Assembly: GCF_021390535.1 (NCBI RefSeq)
Contig: NZ_JAJUXG010000032.1
Coordinates: forward strand, 1-41,103
DNA length: 41,103 bases
Source of the DNA: Dyadobacter sp. CY312
GTDB taxonomy: Bacteria; Bacteroidota; Bacteroidia; Cytophagales; Spirosomataceae
Direction of reading: 5' to 3'
A model generated the notes under the pieces. That model was not told the origin of the DNA. It was given only the letters and a program-made list of their open reading frames with translations, and ran no database searches. A program made the position numbers and the translations under genes. The stretch's first letter is position 1. Every line of letters starts with the position of its first letter. Shown piece after piece: positions 9,065-17,955 of the stretch.

Positions 9065-9405
9065 ATGAAAAAATATCTGATTTATATAATTCTGCCAGTT
9101 TCCGCAGCATGCACCCGAAGTCCTGAGGTAGAACCAACCAGTAAGAACAACCGTCAAATTGTACTTCAGAACCCAGGCGATTTTGTCATAACAGGTGCAT
9201 TTCTTGATTTTCAAAACTCTGTTTGGAGAATCCCGACGGAGTTACCACCTGATTCCGTGGCAGATTGACCACCAACAGACTATTGTTCGTCAATAGTCAA
9301 GGAAATATAGATCAATTATGGTCAATTTCAACCGAAACGACATGTCCTCAATTTCCGAATTGTGATGATCTGTGGCTCCAAATTCCAGTCAGTGATATGA
9401 CCTAA
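9065..9405 (+). pseudogene. Frameshifted small lipoprotein
   Basis: The first frame starts at 9065 with a lipoprotein-like signal (MKKYLIYIILPVSAAC, Cys16) and reads to LPPDSVAD before a TGA at 9266-9268. The -1 frame then continues without interruption from about 9263: RLTTNRLLFVNSQGNIDQLW, then CPQFPNCDDLWLQIPVSDMT, ending with a TAA at 9403-9405. The two parts together would make a lipoprotein of about 113 residues. I see no canonical slippery heptamer at the junction, so a one-base indel is more likely than programmed frameshifting. A perfect 8-bp stem-loop (9278-9298) follows the junction. The sequence at 9242-9379 has a diverged second copy at 40650-40793. Family unknown. Confidence 0.6.
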
Positions 9406-9476
9406 AAACTATTATTTACTATTACTATTGTTTCAATGCCAAATGACAGCTATATTTATGACAAAATGTTATAAAA

Positions 9477-9881
9477 ATGGATTTAGTTTTAGAAGCGGGC
9501 TTTTCCCGTGACAGCTTTGAAGTCATACAACAGGTAAGATCCGGAGTCAAACGCGGGAAAGCGGATGAGGTTGCCGGTAAAATAGGGTTAACCGATAAAG
9601 AAATGGCCCCAATCCTTAATTTATCAGAACGCACCCTGCACCGACTTCGTCCCGATGCATTGCTGGATAACAACTCGTCTGAAAGGCTGCTGCTGCTGGA
9701 ACAACTTCTTGGGCATGGATTGGATGTATTTGACGGCCGGGCAGATGTGCTTGGACGCTGGCTCAGAATACCACTGTCAGAGCTTCATCAGCAAGCCCCA
9801 CTTACCCTGCTGGATACCACGACGGGCATTGGTATGGTGCATAATGTTTTAGGCCGCATTGAACATGGCATTTATGCCTGA
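9477..9881 (+). CDS. Xre/MbcA/ParS-type antitoxin
   Basis: 134-aa antitoxin of the Xre-RES toxin-antitoxin family. It should bind and neutralise the RES toxin encoded next and autoregulate the operon. The middle contains a helix-turn-helix-like region (LTDKEMAPILNLSERTLHRL, residues about 40-60). The C-terminal part (LLDTTTGIGMVHNVLGRIEHGIYA, about 111-134) is the ParS/DUF2384 toxin-binding domain, with the usual P-x-x-LL-x-T-x-x-G pattern. Gene order antitoxin then toxin and the small overlap with the next gene are standard for this family. The ATG at 9477 is preceded by an A-rich leader. The N-terminus is a little short compared with typical 145-160 aa relatives. Confidence 0.85.
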   Translation: MDLVLEAGFSRDSFEVIQQVRSGVKRGKADEVAGKIGLTDKEMAPILNLSERTLHRLRPDALLDNNSSERLLLLEQLLGHGLDVFDGRADVLGRWLRIPLSELHQQAPLTLLDTTTGIGMVHNVLGRIEHGIYA

Positions 9882-10383
9882 GCATATTTTTTCAGATCCG
9901 GCTGCTAATAACCAAACGATGGCATATCGCTTGGTTAAAGAACGATTTATAGATACTCCGTTATCATCCGAAGGAGCAAAACGTTATGGTGGCAGATGGA
10001 ACCCTGTCGGCACAGGTATTCTTTATACTTCTTCAAGCCCTGAACTGGCATTGCTGGAACAATTGGTTCACTTACCTGCCCTACCCTACCAGGATCTCCC
10101 AAGACTATTTTTAATCACTATGGTTTTTGCCTGCACACCAAAATTGGTTGAGAAATTATCTCCAAATTGGCGTGACCCAGCCAATTATTATGATAATCAT
10201 CAGTTACTGGAAAATTGGCTTAACGATCCGGATGTAATGGCACTCAAAGTACCCTCAGCAGTAGTTGCTGAGTCATATAATTTCCTGCTTCATCCTTTGC
10301 ACAGGGAATATTCAGAAATTAAAATTTTAAGCACCAAAGCTTTTAACATAGATCCCCGTCTGTGGAACGTCAGAAATCCATAA
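9865..10383 (+). CDS. RES-domain toxin (NAD+ degrading)
   Basis: Toxin of the Xre-RES pair. Characterised family members destroy NAD+ by phosphorolysis or hydrolysis and arrest growth. The product (172 aa from ATG 9865) shows the conserved RES features in order: YRLVKERF, then GAKRYGGRWNP, then ILYTSSSPELALLE, which supply the Arg, Tyr and Glu residues of the active site, then the C-terminal VPSAVVAESYNFLLHPLH. The start overlaps the antitoxin end. A TTG at 9859, ATG at 9865 and ATG at 9874 are all possible. I chose 9865 because it is the first ATG in the frame. The pair is isolated between remnants, fitting an accessory, transferable module. Confidence 0.9.
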   Translation: MAFMPEHIFSDPAANNQTMAYRLVKERFIDTPLSSEGAKRYGGRWNPVGTGILYTSSSPELALLEQLVHLPALPYQDLPRLFLITMVFACTPKLVEKLSPNWRDPANYYDNHQLLENWLNDPDVMALKVPSAVVAESYNFLLHPLHREYSEIKILSTKAFNIDPRLWNVRNP

Positions 10384-10500
10384 ATGCAATTGGAAAACTT
10401 TAAATTTTGAAGCATAAAAATTAAGATACGCTACTTCCATCTTCAAAGCGGACTAACCATCTCGACTATGCTGTTCAATGTTACTAACCTGAGTTCGATT
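10384..10500. other. Short spacer holding a possible IS982 end
   Basis: AT-rich gap between the RES toxin and the transposase fragment. The sequence ACCTGAGTTCGATTTTAAAA (about 10489-10508) is where one terminal repeat of the IS982 element would be expected. No matching opposite end is visible, because the other half of the element is missing. Confidence 0.3.
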
Positions 10501-10932
10501 TTAAAATAGCGTAATGTGGTTTGTAATAGTTGTTTCAAATTTGATTGCGGGCTTTTTCGGCAAGAAGCAGTAAGCGATCAATCCAGATATTAGATTGGTT
10601 ATGAAATTCGCAAATGACCTATGTCTTGAATGCTCAACTTGGCACATATTTTTCAATTCATCGTTGACAGTTTCAATAACAGACCGCTTTCTGAGTAATA
10701 TTTTATCCCTTAACTCCATAAGGCAGTCGCCCGGCGACCCGGTTTTCATTTTATTTCTGATTCCTGTAATCAATTGTATACCGTCCACAAAAAGAAGCTG
10801 CGATAATTGCTGAGAAATATATCCTTTCTCAGCATAAAGTTTACCATTCACCACTTCGATAAACTTTTCATTTTTAAGTGGTTGCCTGTCATCTGCCTTA
10901 GCCTGTGTGATAATAAAATTCAAAATTCCCAC
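10501..10932 (-). pseudogene. IS982-family transposase, C-terminal half only
   Basis: 143-codon minus-strand frame that resembles the second half of IS982 DDE transposases: GILNFIITQAKADDR, then LFVDGIQLITGIRNKMK, and near the end ILLRKRSVIETVNDELKN and ISGLIAYCFLPKKP. A complete IS982 transposase is about 290 aa, so the N-terminal half with the first catalytic acidic residues is absent. The break is at about 10935, where unrelated ABC-permease sequence begins. The segment TGSPGD, encoded by a GC-rich palindrome at 10726-10738, does not fit what I recall of the family consensus between the RNKMK and LRDKILLRKR motifs and looks like a small in-frame insertion. Non-functional remnant. Confidence 0.8.
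10726..10738. repeat. GC-rich palindrome a (GTCGCC-C-GGCGAC)
   Basis: Perfect 13-base odd palindrome centred at 10732 inside the AT-rich IS982 fragment. It resembles two others at 26215-26224 and 26616-26626 by composition and a CGCC/GGCG core, and all three lie in or beside degenerate transposase DNA. It looks like an inserted REP-like element, though this rests on only three cases. Confidence 0.45.
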
Positions 10933-10958
10933 TTTATCATTATAATTAGACGGAGCTT

Positions 10959-11204
10959 AAATCGCGCGGCAAACCGTCCAAAAAACCATTCCATTATCTA
11001 GAAAATACCATTCTTAAACTGATCCGGACGTTTTCTGCTATCGCGATCTTTATCGGCTGTCTCGGCCTGTATGGACTTGTAAAGTTCATGGCTTCACGCG
11101 GGATGAATATGGCTTTCGAAAAAGTACGGAAAACGTCCGATGGCTCCATTTATGTGGTGTCGGCAAGGAACCGAAAAATGTGTAAACTGACCCTGGAAGA
11201 TTAG
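10959..11204 (+). pseudogene. Fragment of a MacB/FtsX-type ABC transporter permease, fused to unrelated sequence
   Basis: An open plus-strand frame without a start contains FHYLENTILKLIRTFSAIAI and then FIGCLGLYGLVKFMA, the well-conserved transmembrane segment of Bacteroidota FtsX/MacB-like permeases. After KFMA the family sequence stops, and a different, unrecognised sequence (GMNMAFEKVRKTSDGSIYVV) continues in frame to the TAG at 11202. The left end abuts the IS982 fragment. This is a chimera of gene debris. Confidence 0.55.
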
Positions 11205-11247
11205 ATGACCCGCGCCAGTTCCAATACTCACTTGTCTCAGATCCTGC

Positions 11248-11481
11248 ATGTCAATCCAGAAAAAATTAGCGTTTAAAGCTTACACGATGAATGGAGATGT
11301 GTATCTTTTGAAGGATAAAAATACGTTTAAAGACCCTTCCAATTCGCTGCCCATGCAGGAGCGGCTCGACCTGCCCACTTATTCGCAGAAGAAGATCAAC
11401 GAAGCCGGTCTGAAAGAATACAACCAACGTTTTATCGTCTACGAAGCCCGCAAGCAGATATCGCCCAACGAATACCATTAA
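11248..11481 (+). CDS. Small hypothetical protein, possibly a gene fragment
   Basis: 77-codon frame. The sequence DVYLLKDKNTFKDPSNSLPM and the C-terminal FIVYEARKQISPNEYH look like real protein with charged and polar composition, but I recognise no family. There is no clear ribosome binding site. It directly follows a stretch of gene fragments, so it may be the 3' end of a broken gene whose 5' part lies out of frame upstream. A possible terminator follows at 11491-11542. Confidence 0.35.
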   Translation: MSIQKKLAFKAYTMNGDVYLLKDKNTFKDPSNSLPMQERLDLPTYSQKKINEAGLKEYNQRFIVYEARKQISPNEYH

Positions 11482-11490
11482 CTTAAAAAC

Positions 11491-11542
11491 AAAAGCGGAA
11501 ACAATTAACGTATATAACAAGACATTAACCGCTTCCGCTTTT
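11491..11542. terminator. Inverted repeat between convergent genes
   Basis: AAAAGCGGAA (11491-11500) pairs with TTCCGCTTTT (11533-11542) across a 32-base AT-rich loop. It sits between the small + ORF and the convergent glycerophosphodiesterase gene and has A/T tracts at both outer ends, consistent with a bidirectional terminator. The loop is long, so confidence is moderate. Confidence 0.45.
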
Positions 11543-11565
11543 ACAGAGTAATTCAAAGGACTGTC

Positions 11566-12414
11566 TTAATCGTGCAAATTCGCAGAGCGCAGATATTCCA
11601 GAATTTTTTGCGGCTCATCAGTCTGAACAATGTTCGCTCCTTTGCTGATCAGCGCTGTAATCGGTTCTTTTACATTTCCTGTCCGGATTTGCTCATCTGG
11701 CTTTCCAAGGGCGTTGATCCACACCCGCGCATTTTTCTTTTTAATCGCTTCGTTCACTTCCGTTGTGTTGAATTTGGAATCAATATGGATGACCTCGGGA
11801 CTGAATAACCTGATGGCGGAGTCAGCCATTGCCTGGTTGTAAGCCCTGGGCATCATCATTAGCTTTTCAGAAGCTGCATGAACCTTGGACAAAACCTTGT
11901 AATCACTGTCAAAAAAGAAAACAATGTCCTCTGTTTTGGTCTTTTTTACAATTTCAATGATCGGCTCAATCCAACTGGTTTTCAGGTCCAGGTCGATCAG
12001 CAGCTTGCCTTTCGCCACTTGAAGGGCTTCTTCCAGTGTCGGGATCTTTTCGTTGGTAACCTTGCCATTGGCAACGAGCCGCAACTTACGCAACGCTTCA
12101 TAATACATCTCTTCCAGATTGCCCTTTCCATTGGTGGTGCGGTCTACTTTCTGATCGTGCATCAGCATGGGAATGCCATCTTTACTGACCTGGACGTCTA
12201 TCTCAATGATGTCGATCCTAAGACGGACCGCTTCTGCAATCGAGGGGACGGAATTTTCGGGATACTGGTGATGGACCGCCCTATGCGCAGCAACAAGGAT
12301 ATTTTTGGACGATGCATTCAAAAACTCTTTTCTGATCTTATCGGCCTGGTTTTGGGCGAAGGCAGGTTGCCACACGGATGCCAAAAGTATAATAGCAAAA
12401 GTTAAGCGGGTCAT
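11566..12414 (-). CDS. Glycerophosphodiester phosphodiesterase, secreted
   Basis: Hydrolyses glycerophosphodiesters to glycerol-3-phosphate and an alcohol. Start chosen at ATG 12414 because it gives a clean signal peptide (MTRLTFAIILLASVWQPAFA, cleavage before QNQ); a longer frame to 12537 would overlap the susD gene and has no signal. The 282-aa product carries the GDPD core: His44-Arg45 in AAHRAVHH, Glu53-Asn54 in PENS, Glu71 and Asp73 in EIDVQVSKDG, and His86 in MLMHD, which match the family catalytic and metal-binding residues. It is predicted to be periplasmic or surface exposed. It follows susD on the same strand after 95 bases, so it is probably the downstream enzyme of the SusCD operon. 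Confidence 0.9.
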   Translation of the reverse strand: MTRLTFAIILLASVWQPAFAQNQADKIRKEFLNASSKNILVAAHRAVHHQYPENSVPSIAEAVRLRIDIIEIDVQVSKDGIPMLMHDQKVDRTTNGKGNLEEMYYEALRKLRLVANGKVTNEKIPTLEEALQVAKGKLLIDLDLKTSWIEPIIEIVKKTKTEDIVFFFDSDYKVLSKVHAASEKLMMMPRAYNQAMADSAIRLFSPEVIHIDSKFNTTEVNEAIKKKNARVWINALGKPDEQIRTGNVKEPITALISKGANIVQTDEPQKILEYLRSANLHD

Positions 12415-12509
12415 GTTGTTTAAATAAATTTGATCGAAAAAAATAAAATACGTTATAACAAACCGGCAAACCCATAACCAGGTTGCCGATTTGTTAAAGC
12501 TTAAATACT

Positions 12510-14249
12510 TTACTGTAAAAGCCACATTTTGGACCATTGGTCGTTTACCGCAGGCACAAGTCTGTCAATTGCTGCCTTGGTATTTGCTGGATTGTAGTTG
12601 GTTTCACTATCTCCATAAATATACCGGATCGGAATCTGGTTGCCCTTGCCCCCATCGATAATGTTCTGGCCAATCTTCGGGTAACCAGTCCTCCGGTGGT
12701 CAAACCAGCCTTCCATTGTGCTGAAAGAAGAAACCCATTTGTGCTGCATGACCACCTCCAATTTATCAGCGGCTGCGTCGTATTCAGCCTCGATGCTGTT
12801 CAGGAATGCCATTTTATCAAATGCAACCGTGGCATGCGAAGCGGGGTTATAAACTTTTGCATCCCCGTTTGCGATACCAAAATGATCCAGAGAAGCCGAA
12901 ATCCCCGCCTGCAGATAAGTCAAGGGCGAGCCGGTAATCCACCCTCTTGAAGCCGCCTCTGCCAGAATAAAATTCACTTCCGAAGCCGTAATAAATATCC
13001 CCTTTACAATCGGATTGGTGTTAGCCCGGTAAACATCCCCCAGGTAAGATACAAAGGGGTTGGTGGCACCGCTGTTGTAAATGGCGCTGTTCAATGCAAC
13101 AGCCTCTATCCGGTGAGCAGCCAGGTTGTTGTTGTGGTTATCCGGATTGGTCATGGCGATTTTCAATCCTACATACAATGCGGTATCCAGCCCTGGCTGA
13201 TAAGTTTTCACATAACGCTTAACCGCTCCTGCCGCATCCTTTGCAATCACAACATCCGCTCCTTTGTCCCTGACCAGCGTTTGCACGTCCACCGGCCTAA
13301 ACCATATGGTCAAACGCGGATCTTTGCGCTGCTTCAAGAATTCAACCATTGTGGAAGCCGCTTTGATCCGGTAAAATGACGAGGTCGTTGTCGTGATCAA
13401 TGGTCCTAATGTATAGGAATCGGTCGTGTTCGTACCTGGGAACCGCAAAGCTGCGTCGTCGGCAGCCTTCGTCATAAGCGGGTATTTTGCAGGATCAGCA
13501 ACCATTTTCTGAAATTCGGCAGTCACATCCACGCCAACTGCTTTCATTTCGGTCGTCTTGGCCGACAATCTAAGTAAATATCTTAACCGCAACGAATTGG
13601 CAAACTGTCTCCATTTAGTAATATCTCCTGCATAAAGTAAGTCTGCTTTGCTTATCCCCGGTGATTTTACAGGGCCTGCCTGCGACAGCGCCGTGTTTGC
13701 TTCATCGAGGGATTTAATGACGCCTGCGAATACATCGATCTGCTTATCGAACACCGGCTGTAAATTCTCCGTGCCTTTGAGTGCTTCCGAATAAGGGATA
13801 TCGCCCCAGACGGATGTCTGCAACCCAAACCAGAGAGACTGCATTACTTTCGCAGTTCCTTTCAAAAACAGGGAATCCTGATTGCCCCTGGCACGTTGTT
13901 CGAGATAACCCGCATTGGCAAGGGGCTGGTTTAGCCCGGCGTAATCAAATGATGATTTCAACCATGCAAACTGGTTTGTGATCGAATATTCAAGGAAATC
14001 ACGCTGCGTATATTGCATGGCTTCGGGAACGACACGCTGGGTAATGTTCCCTGAAAACGAAAGGTAAGCAATCCTGGAAGCCGAGCTGGAAATCACTCCC
14101 GTAAGAACGAACGCCGGATTGACCTGGTCGTCGCCCAGCGCGTCGGGATTTTTGTTGATCTCGGTCAGGTCCTCGCAGCCAAACAATGAGAGAATGGCAC
14201 ACAGCATCAACGGAACGCTTATAAATCTTGTTTTTTTTCCAAGTATCAT
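12510..14249 (-). CDS. SusD/RagB-family outer-membrane lipoprotein
   Basis: Surface substrate-binding lipoprotein that pairs with the SusC transporter. The 579-aa product has a lipoprotein signal with lipobox LFGC (Cys25) and then the EINKNPD motif typical of the SusD-like subgroup. Further family features are the helical TPR-like core (MQSLWFGLQTSVWGDIPYSEAL near 130-150), a late segment ITASEVNFILAEAASRGW, and the C-terminal WFDHRRTGYP. It begins 14 bases after the SusC stop, as in nearly all SusCD pairs, so the two are translated from one mRNA. The ligand cannot be read from sequence. No glycoside hydrolase or peptidase is adjacent, and the next gene is a glycerophosphodiesterase. Confidence 0.92.
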   Translation of the reverse strand: MILGKKTRFISVPLMLCAILSLFGCEDLTEINKNPDALGDDQVNPAFVLTGVISSSASRIAYLSFSGNITQRVVPEAMQYTQRDFLEYSITNQFAWLKSSFDYAGLNQPLANAGYLEQRARGNQDSLFLKGTAKVMQSLWFGLQTSVWGDIPYSEALKGTENLQPVFDKQIDVFAGVIKSLDEANTALSQAGPVKSPGISKADLLYAGDITKWRQFANSLRLRYLLRLSAKTTEMKAVGVDVTAEFQKMVADPAKYPLMTKAADDAALRFPGTNTTDSYTLGPLITTTTSSFYRIKAASTMVEFLKQRKDPRLTIWFRPVDVQTLVRDKGADVVIAKDAAGAVKRYVKTYQPGLDTALYVGLKIAMTNPDNHNNNLAAHRIEAVALNSAIYNSGATNPFVSYLGDVYRANTNPIVKGIFITASEVNFILAEAASRGWITGSPLTYLQAGISASLDHFGIANGDAKVYNPASHATVAFDKMAFLNSIEAEYDAAADKLEVVMQHKWVSSFSTMEGWFDHRRTGYPKIGQNIIDGGKGNQIPIRYIYGDSETNYNPANTKAAIDRLVPAVNDQWSKMWLLQ

Positions 14250-14263
14250 AATAGAGGGTTCGT

Positions 14264-17200
14264 TTAAAATTGAATGTTAAGTTTAACCCCGGATGACATC
14301 GTTGACGGGAAAAATGAAGCTCTGTCGTATCCGAGCGAGTAATTAGGGCTGGATGAGAACTGATCGCTGTTGTTCATGATCGTAGATTCCGGGTCCAGAT
14401 GATTTTTCGCTTTGGTCCAGAGCATGAGGTTTCTAACAAAAAGGGAAACTGATACCCCGCCGGACGCAATGCGTTTTGTGAAAGTTTCCGGCAGTTTGTA
14501 AGCTACCGCAAATTCCCTGAGCTTGATGAAAGAGGCGTCATATATCCACGACTGGACTCCACGGCTCCAATAACCCGATCCTGGATCTGCTATCAGGTCT
14601 GTCCGGAAATATTTGGTTCCTGTATCCCCGAAATTCTCGACATACTCCCCATTGGCACCTTCGATAACACCCGGGAAAAATGATCCGTTGGCAATGTTGT
14701 CGCCGTAGGAGAAACCACCCAACTCTGCATTACGGCCCCCTACGTAGGTAAGGCCGTCCATCGCATTGTATTTACCAGGATTGGATTTGATCTCCGCAGC
14801 CAGAGCAGCATTGTCGCCATTGTAGGAATTATTGTTCAATATCCCGGTGAATGTGCTCGACCCTTCGCCTTTATACCAGCTTTCCGTCCGTCCGTCCCGC
14901 GCGAGGCGCTTCATGCTTTCGGAATAATATTCACCGCCCTGCCGCCAGTCAAAACTTGCTGAAAAAGTAAATCTTTTGACAGCTAAATTGGTTTGCAGCC
15001 CCAGCGTAAAATCGGGCATCACATTACCCAGCAGAATGTTCCCGGTACCTTGCTGGGCCATACCATTGGCACTCAGCAGCGGCCAGCCTTTATATTCGCC
15101 CTCGGCCACCCTTTTCACGTCTGGCCCCCAAAGGTCGCCCACGGTTCCGCCGAGTTGGGTCTGGTTGAAAAAGTTAGCCCTTTCCCAAAACTGGTGATTG
15201 CTCACACCTGTTGGCAAGCCCGTCAGCTTGCTTTTTTCCTTGGTAAAATTGAATGTAAAATCCCAGTTTACCGATTTGGCCTGAACCGGCACAAAATGCA
15301 GCGATACTTCCATTCCCCGGTTCCTTACAATGCCGGCGTTGACATTAGCAGCCGTGTATCCGGTAGAACTGGAAACTGAAATCCCTGTGATCTGCTTTTT
15401 GTTCTGCACTTCATAATAAGTGAAGTTCAAACTAACCCTTTTTTTCAAGAACGAAATATCCGCCCCGATTTCCGAGGATATGGTGCTTTCGGGCAACAGG
15501 TTGCTGGTAGGCGTTTTGGAAGGAAGAGAGTAGGTTGTGGCATCGCCCCAGGTTCCCCTGGAAAGTGCCATAGCAAGCATATAAGGGCTTGTGTCTTTTC
15601 CTACTTTTGCCCACCCGCCGCGCAGTTTCAGGAGAGAAATGGCTTTTGGCAAGGAGAACAAATCGCTTAACACCACACTGAGCGACGCGGCAGGATAAAA
15701 ATAGCTCCTGTTGTCCTTGGGCAGCGTGCTCGAAACGTCGTTCCTGCCAGTCAGTTCAAGGAAAATCGCGTCTTTGAAACCAAAGGAACCCATAGCGTAA
15801 ATACTGTTGATCCGCTTGTTGGACTGAGCCGATGAATAACCTACCGATGACCGGTCAATGTTGCTTGCCGTGTACAATCCTGGCAAAACGAAGTTCTGCC
15901 CGGTGATATTGGCAAAGGAGTTATTCTGGAAGAAAAGGTTACCACCCACAGAAGCGTCAATCGAAAACACGCTCAGGTTCTTTTTGTAATTCAAAAGAAA
16001 ATCCGTATTAATTTCCTGAAATTCCCGTGACAGGTGCGCATAACCGCCATTCGGAACTGATTTTTCCGATTTCGCAATCCTGTTTTTTGTGGTATATGAT
16101 TCGTTGAAACCTCCAACCCTGGCCATCAGGTTCAAGTCATCGGTGATGTTCCAGCTCAGCTTGATGTTTCCGTACGGCCTTACTTTTTTAAACGTATTGA
16201 TATTTTCATTTACCGTAAACCAGGGGTTGTTGAAGCCGTTGGACCATACATTTTGTTGCACATGCTCTTCGGCCCAATAATCTTTCAGATCATTTACATC
16301 CAACCAGTTAGGAGTAAAATACAGATCCTCGTAAGGATAGCTGTTATATGTAACGCCTCTAAAATTATCCGATCCTGAATTGAGATAATTGAAATTGGCG
16401 CTGACATTGAGCCGGTCCGAGAAATTATAAGTGGCTGAAAGCGAGATCGCATCCTTGCGCAGATTGCTCTTTGGGTAAACGCCTTTTGCCCGGGTGTCGG
16501 AAAGCGATAAAGAGAAACTCAACTTATCATTGGCATTCGAAATCGTAACATCATTCACAAAACTGCTCCCGATGTCTACAAAATCTTTCACATTATCAGG
16601 ATGCGGTTCCAGCGGTGTGGCAAGGCCACTTGTACCAAATCTGGCCACCGATGTGCCCATTTCAGGTCCCCACCAAAGATTGCTCGTCTGATCGAAATTT
16701 CCGTTGGAGCCGTTCACGAACCTTTGCTGAATGGGAACATACCCGTACGGAATGCTGGCGCTGTATGCAGCGTTAACACTCACGCCCAGTCCTTTTTTTC
16801 CTGTGTTGCCGTTTTTTGTCGTGATCAGCAAAACACCGTTTCCAGCCCTTGAACCATACAAAGCTGCTGCACTTGCGCCTTTGAGCACGTTCACACTTTC
16901 AATGTTATCAGCGCTCAAATCGGACATTACGCTCACGTCCGTGCCCGTAGGAAGTCCGTCCACCACAATCAGCGGCGCATTATTTCCCGAAAGCGAAGTA
17001 AAACCCCTGATCATCACCATCGGGTCGCTGTTCAGATCCGGCGATGTGTTGATCACCCTTACGCCCGGAACCTTGCCGGTCAAAGCATTAACCACATTAT
17101 CCTGCGGCACTTTGGTCAGGTCTTCATTTTTGATTTCTCCAACTGCATAGCCGAGCGCTTTGGTTTTCCGTTGCCGACCCAGAGCGGTTACCACCACTTC

Positions 17201-17866
17201 TTCAAGAGATTTGGTATCCGCTGCCAGAAAAGCAGAAACCGGCGATCCCGGATTGGCGGTTATTTCCTGTGACAGATATCCTACAAAAGAAAATGTCAAT
17301 GTTACCCGAGCATCATCGGGCACGGACAAGGAAAAATTACCATTTTCATCTGTAGTAGTACCTTGGTTAGAGCCTTTTACCAGAATGTTTACACCTGGCA
17401 ACACTTCCTTGTTAACCGCATCTTTCACACTGCCCTTGATGGACTTCTCCACATCCACAGAAGTCTCTGGAACAGAGTCCTTACCTGCATCAACAGACAA
17501 AACACGGCGCTTTTTAAGGATGATTTGTCCGCCTACAATTTCCCAGCTGATGTTGGCACGGTCGAAAACCGTCTCAAGCACCACGGACAGTTTTTCATTA
17601 TGCATATTTAGGGAAATTTTTTGTTTGGAATCAACTACCCTTGCACTATATACGAACTGAACATCCGCCGCTTTTTCAAGTTGCGCCAACACAGCATAGA
17701 TAGGCTGTTTATTGACCTCCAGGTTGACCCTGCGGCCCAGCAGTTCCTGAGCCGATAATGGAGTAGCGTAGGCTACACTTGTCATCCAGACAAGGATAGA
17801 AAGCTGAGTTAAAGTAATTTTCATGACAAGCCGCAGTAATGTGCTGTTTCGTCGTTTGCATTTCAT
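14264..17866 (-). CDS. SusC/RagA TonB-dependent transporter with STN signalling domain
   Basis: Outer-membrane importer. The frame is open from 17941, but the start at ATG 17866 (MKCKRRNST...) is chosen because it gives a normal positively charged signal region before ITLTQLSILVWMTSVAYATPLSA. About 1200 aa. Domains in order: STN (secretin/TonB short N-terminal domain, about 50-120), carboxypeptidase-regulatory-like beta domain (IKGSVKDAVNKEVLPGVNIL, GTTTDENGNFSL), TonB plug (ALTGKVPGVRVINTS, VLKGASAAALYGSRAGNGV), and the beta-barrel ending VKLNIQF with terminal Phe. The STN domain is the part that signals to a FecR anti-sigma, and fecR plus an ECF sigma gene lie directly upstream, so expression is probably induced by its own substrate. 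Confidence 0.93.
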   Translation of the reverse strand: MKCKRRNSTLLRLVMKITLTQLSILVWMTSVAYATPLSAQELLGRRVNLEVNKQPIYAVLAQLEKAADVQFVYSARVVDSKQKISLNMHNEKLSVVLETVFDRANISWEIVGGQIILKKRRVLSVDAGKDSVPETSVDVEKSIKGSVKDAVNKEVLPGVNILVKGSNQGTTTDENGNFSLSVPDDARVTLTFSFVGYLSQEITANPGSPVSAFLAADTKSLEEVVVTALGRQRKTKALGYAVGEIKNEDLTKVPQDNVVNALTGKVPGVRVINTSPDLNSDPMVMIRGFTSLSGNNAPLIVVDGLPTGTDVSVMSDLSADNIESVNVLKGASAAALYGSRAGNGVLLITTKNGNTGKKGLGVSVNAAYSASIPYGYVPIQQRFVNGSNGNFDQTSNLWWGPEMGTSVARFGTSGLATPLEPHPDNVKDFVDIGSSFVNDVTISNANDKLSFSLSLSDTRAKGVYPKSNLRKDAISLSATYNFSDRLNVSANFNYLNSGSDNFRGVTYNSYPYEDLYFTPNWLDVNDLKDYWAEEHVQQNVWSNGFNNPWFTVNENINTFKKVRPYGNIKLSWNITDDLNLMARVGGFNESYTTKNRIAKSEKSVPNGGYAHLSREFQEINTDFLLNYKKNLSVFSIDASVGGNLFFQNNSFANITGQNFVLPGLYTASNIDRSSVGYSSAQSNKRINSIYAMGSFGFKDAIFLELTGRNDVSSTLPKDNRSYFYPAASLSVVLSDLFSLPKAISLLKLRGGWAKVGKDTSPYMLAMALSRGTWGDATTYSLPSKTPTSNLLPESTISSEIGADISFLKKRVSLNFTYYEVQNKKQITGISVSSSTGYTAANVNAGIVRNRGMEVSLHFVPVQAKSVNWDFTFNFTKEKSKLTGLPTGVSNHQFWERANFFNQTQLGGTVGDLWGPDVKRVAEGEYKGWPLLSANGMAQQGTGNILLGNVMPDFTLGLQTNLAVKRFTFSASFDWRQGGEYYSESMKRLARDGRTESWYKGEGSSTFTGILNNNSYNGDNAALAAEIKSNPGKYNAMDGLTYVGGRNAELGGFSYGDNIANGSFFPGVIEGANGEYVENFGDTGTKYFRTDLIADPGSGYWSRGVQSWIYDASFIKLREFAVAYKLPETFTKRIASGGVSVSLFVRNLMLWTKAKNHLDPESTIMNNSDQFSSSPNYSLGYDRASFFPSTMSSGVKLNIQF

Positions 17867-17955
17867 AAATTTGAATGTTTGTTCTGCTGTGAAAAGTTGG
17901 GGCAATACAATCCTCCACCCATATCTTGGGCATGCCATCATGTTTTGGAGGACCA

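Noticed and set aside
9255..9298. Programmed -1 frameshifting at the lipoprotein junction, with the stem-loop at 9278-9298 as stimulator
   Set aside because: The stem-loop spacing is suggestive, but there is no X-XXY-YYZ slippery site, and the second copy at 40.65 kb lacks the hairpin. A simple indel is more likely.
12415..12537. Upstream start of the glycerophosphodiesterase at 12537
   Set aside because: It would overlap the susD gene and place the signal peptide internally; ATG 12414 fits better.
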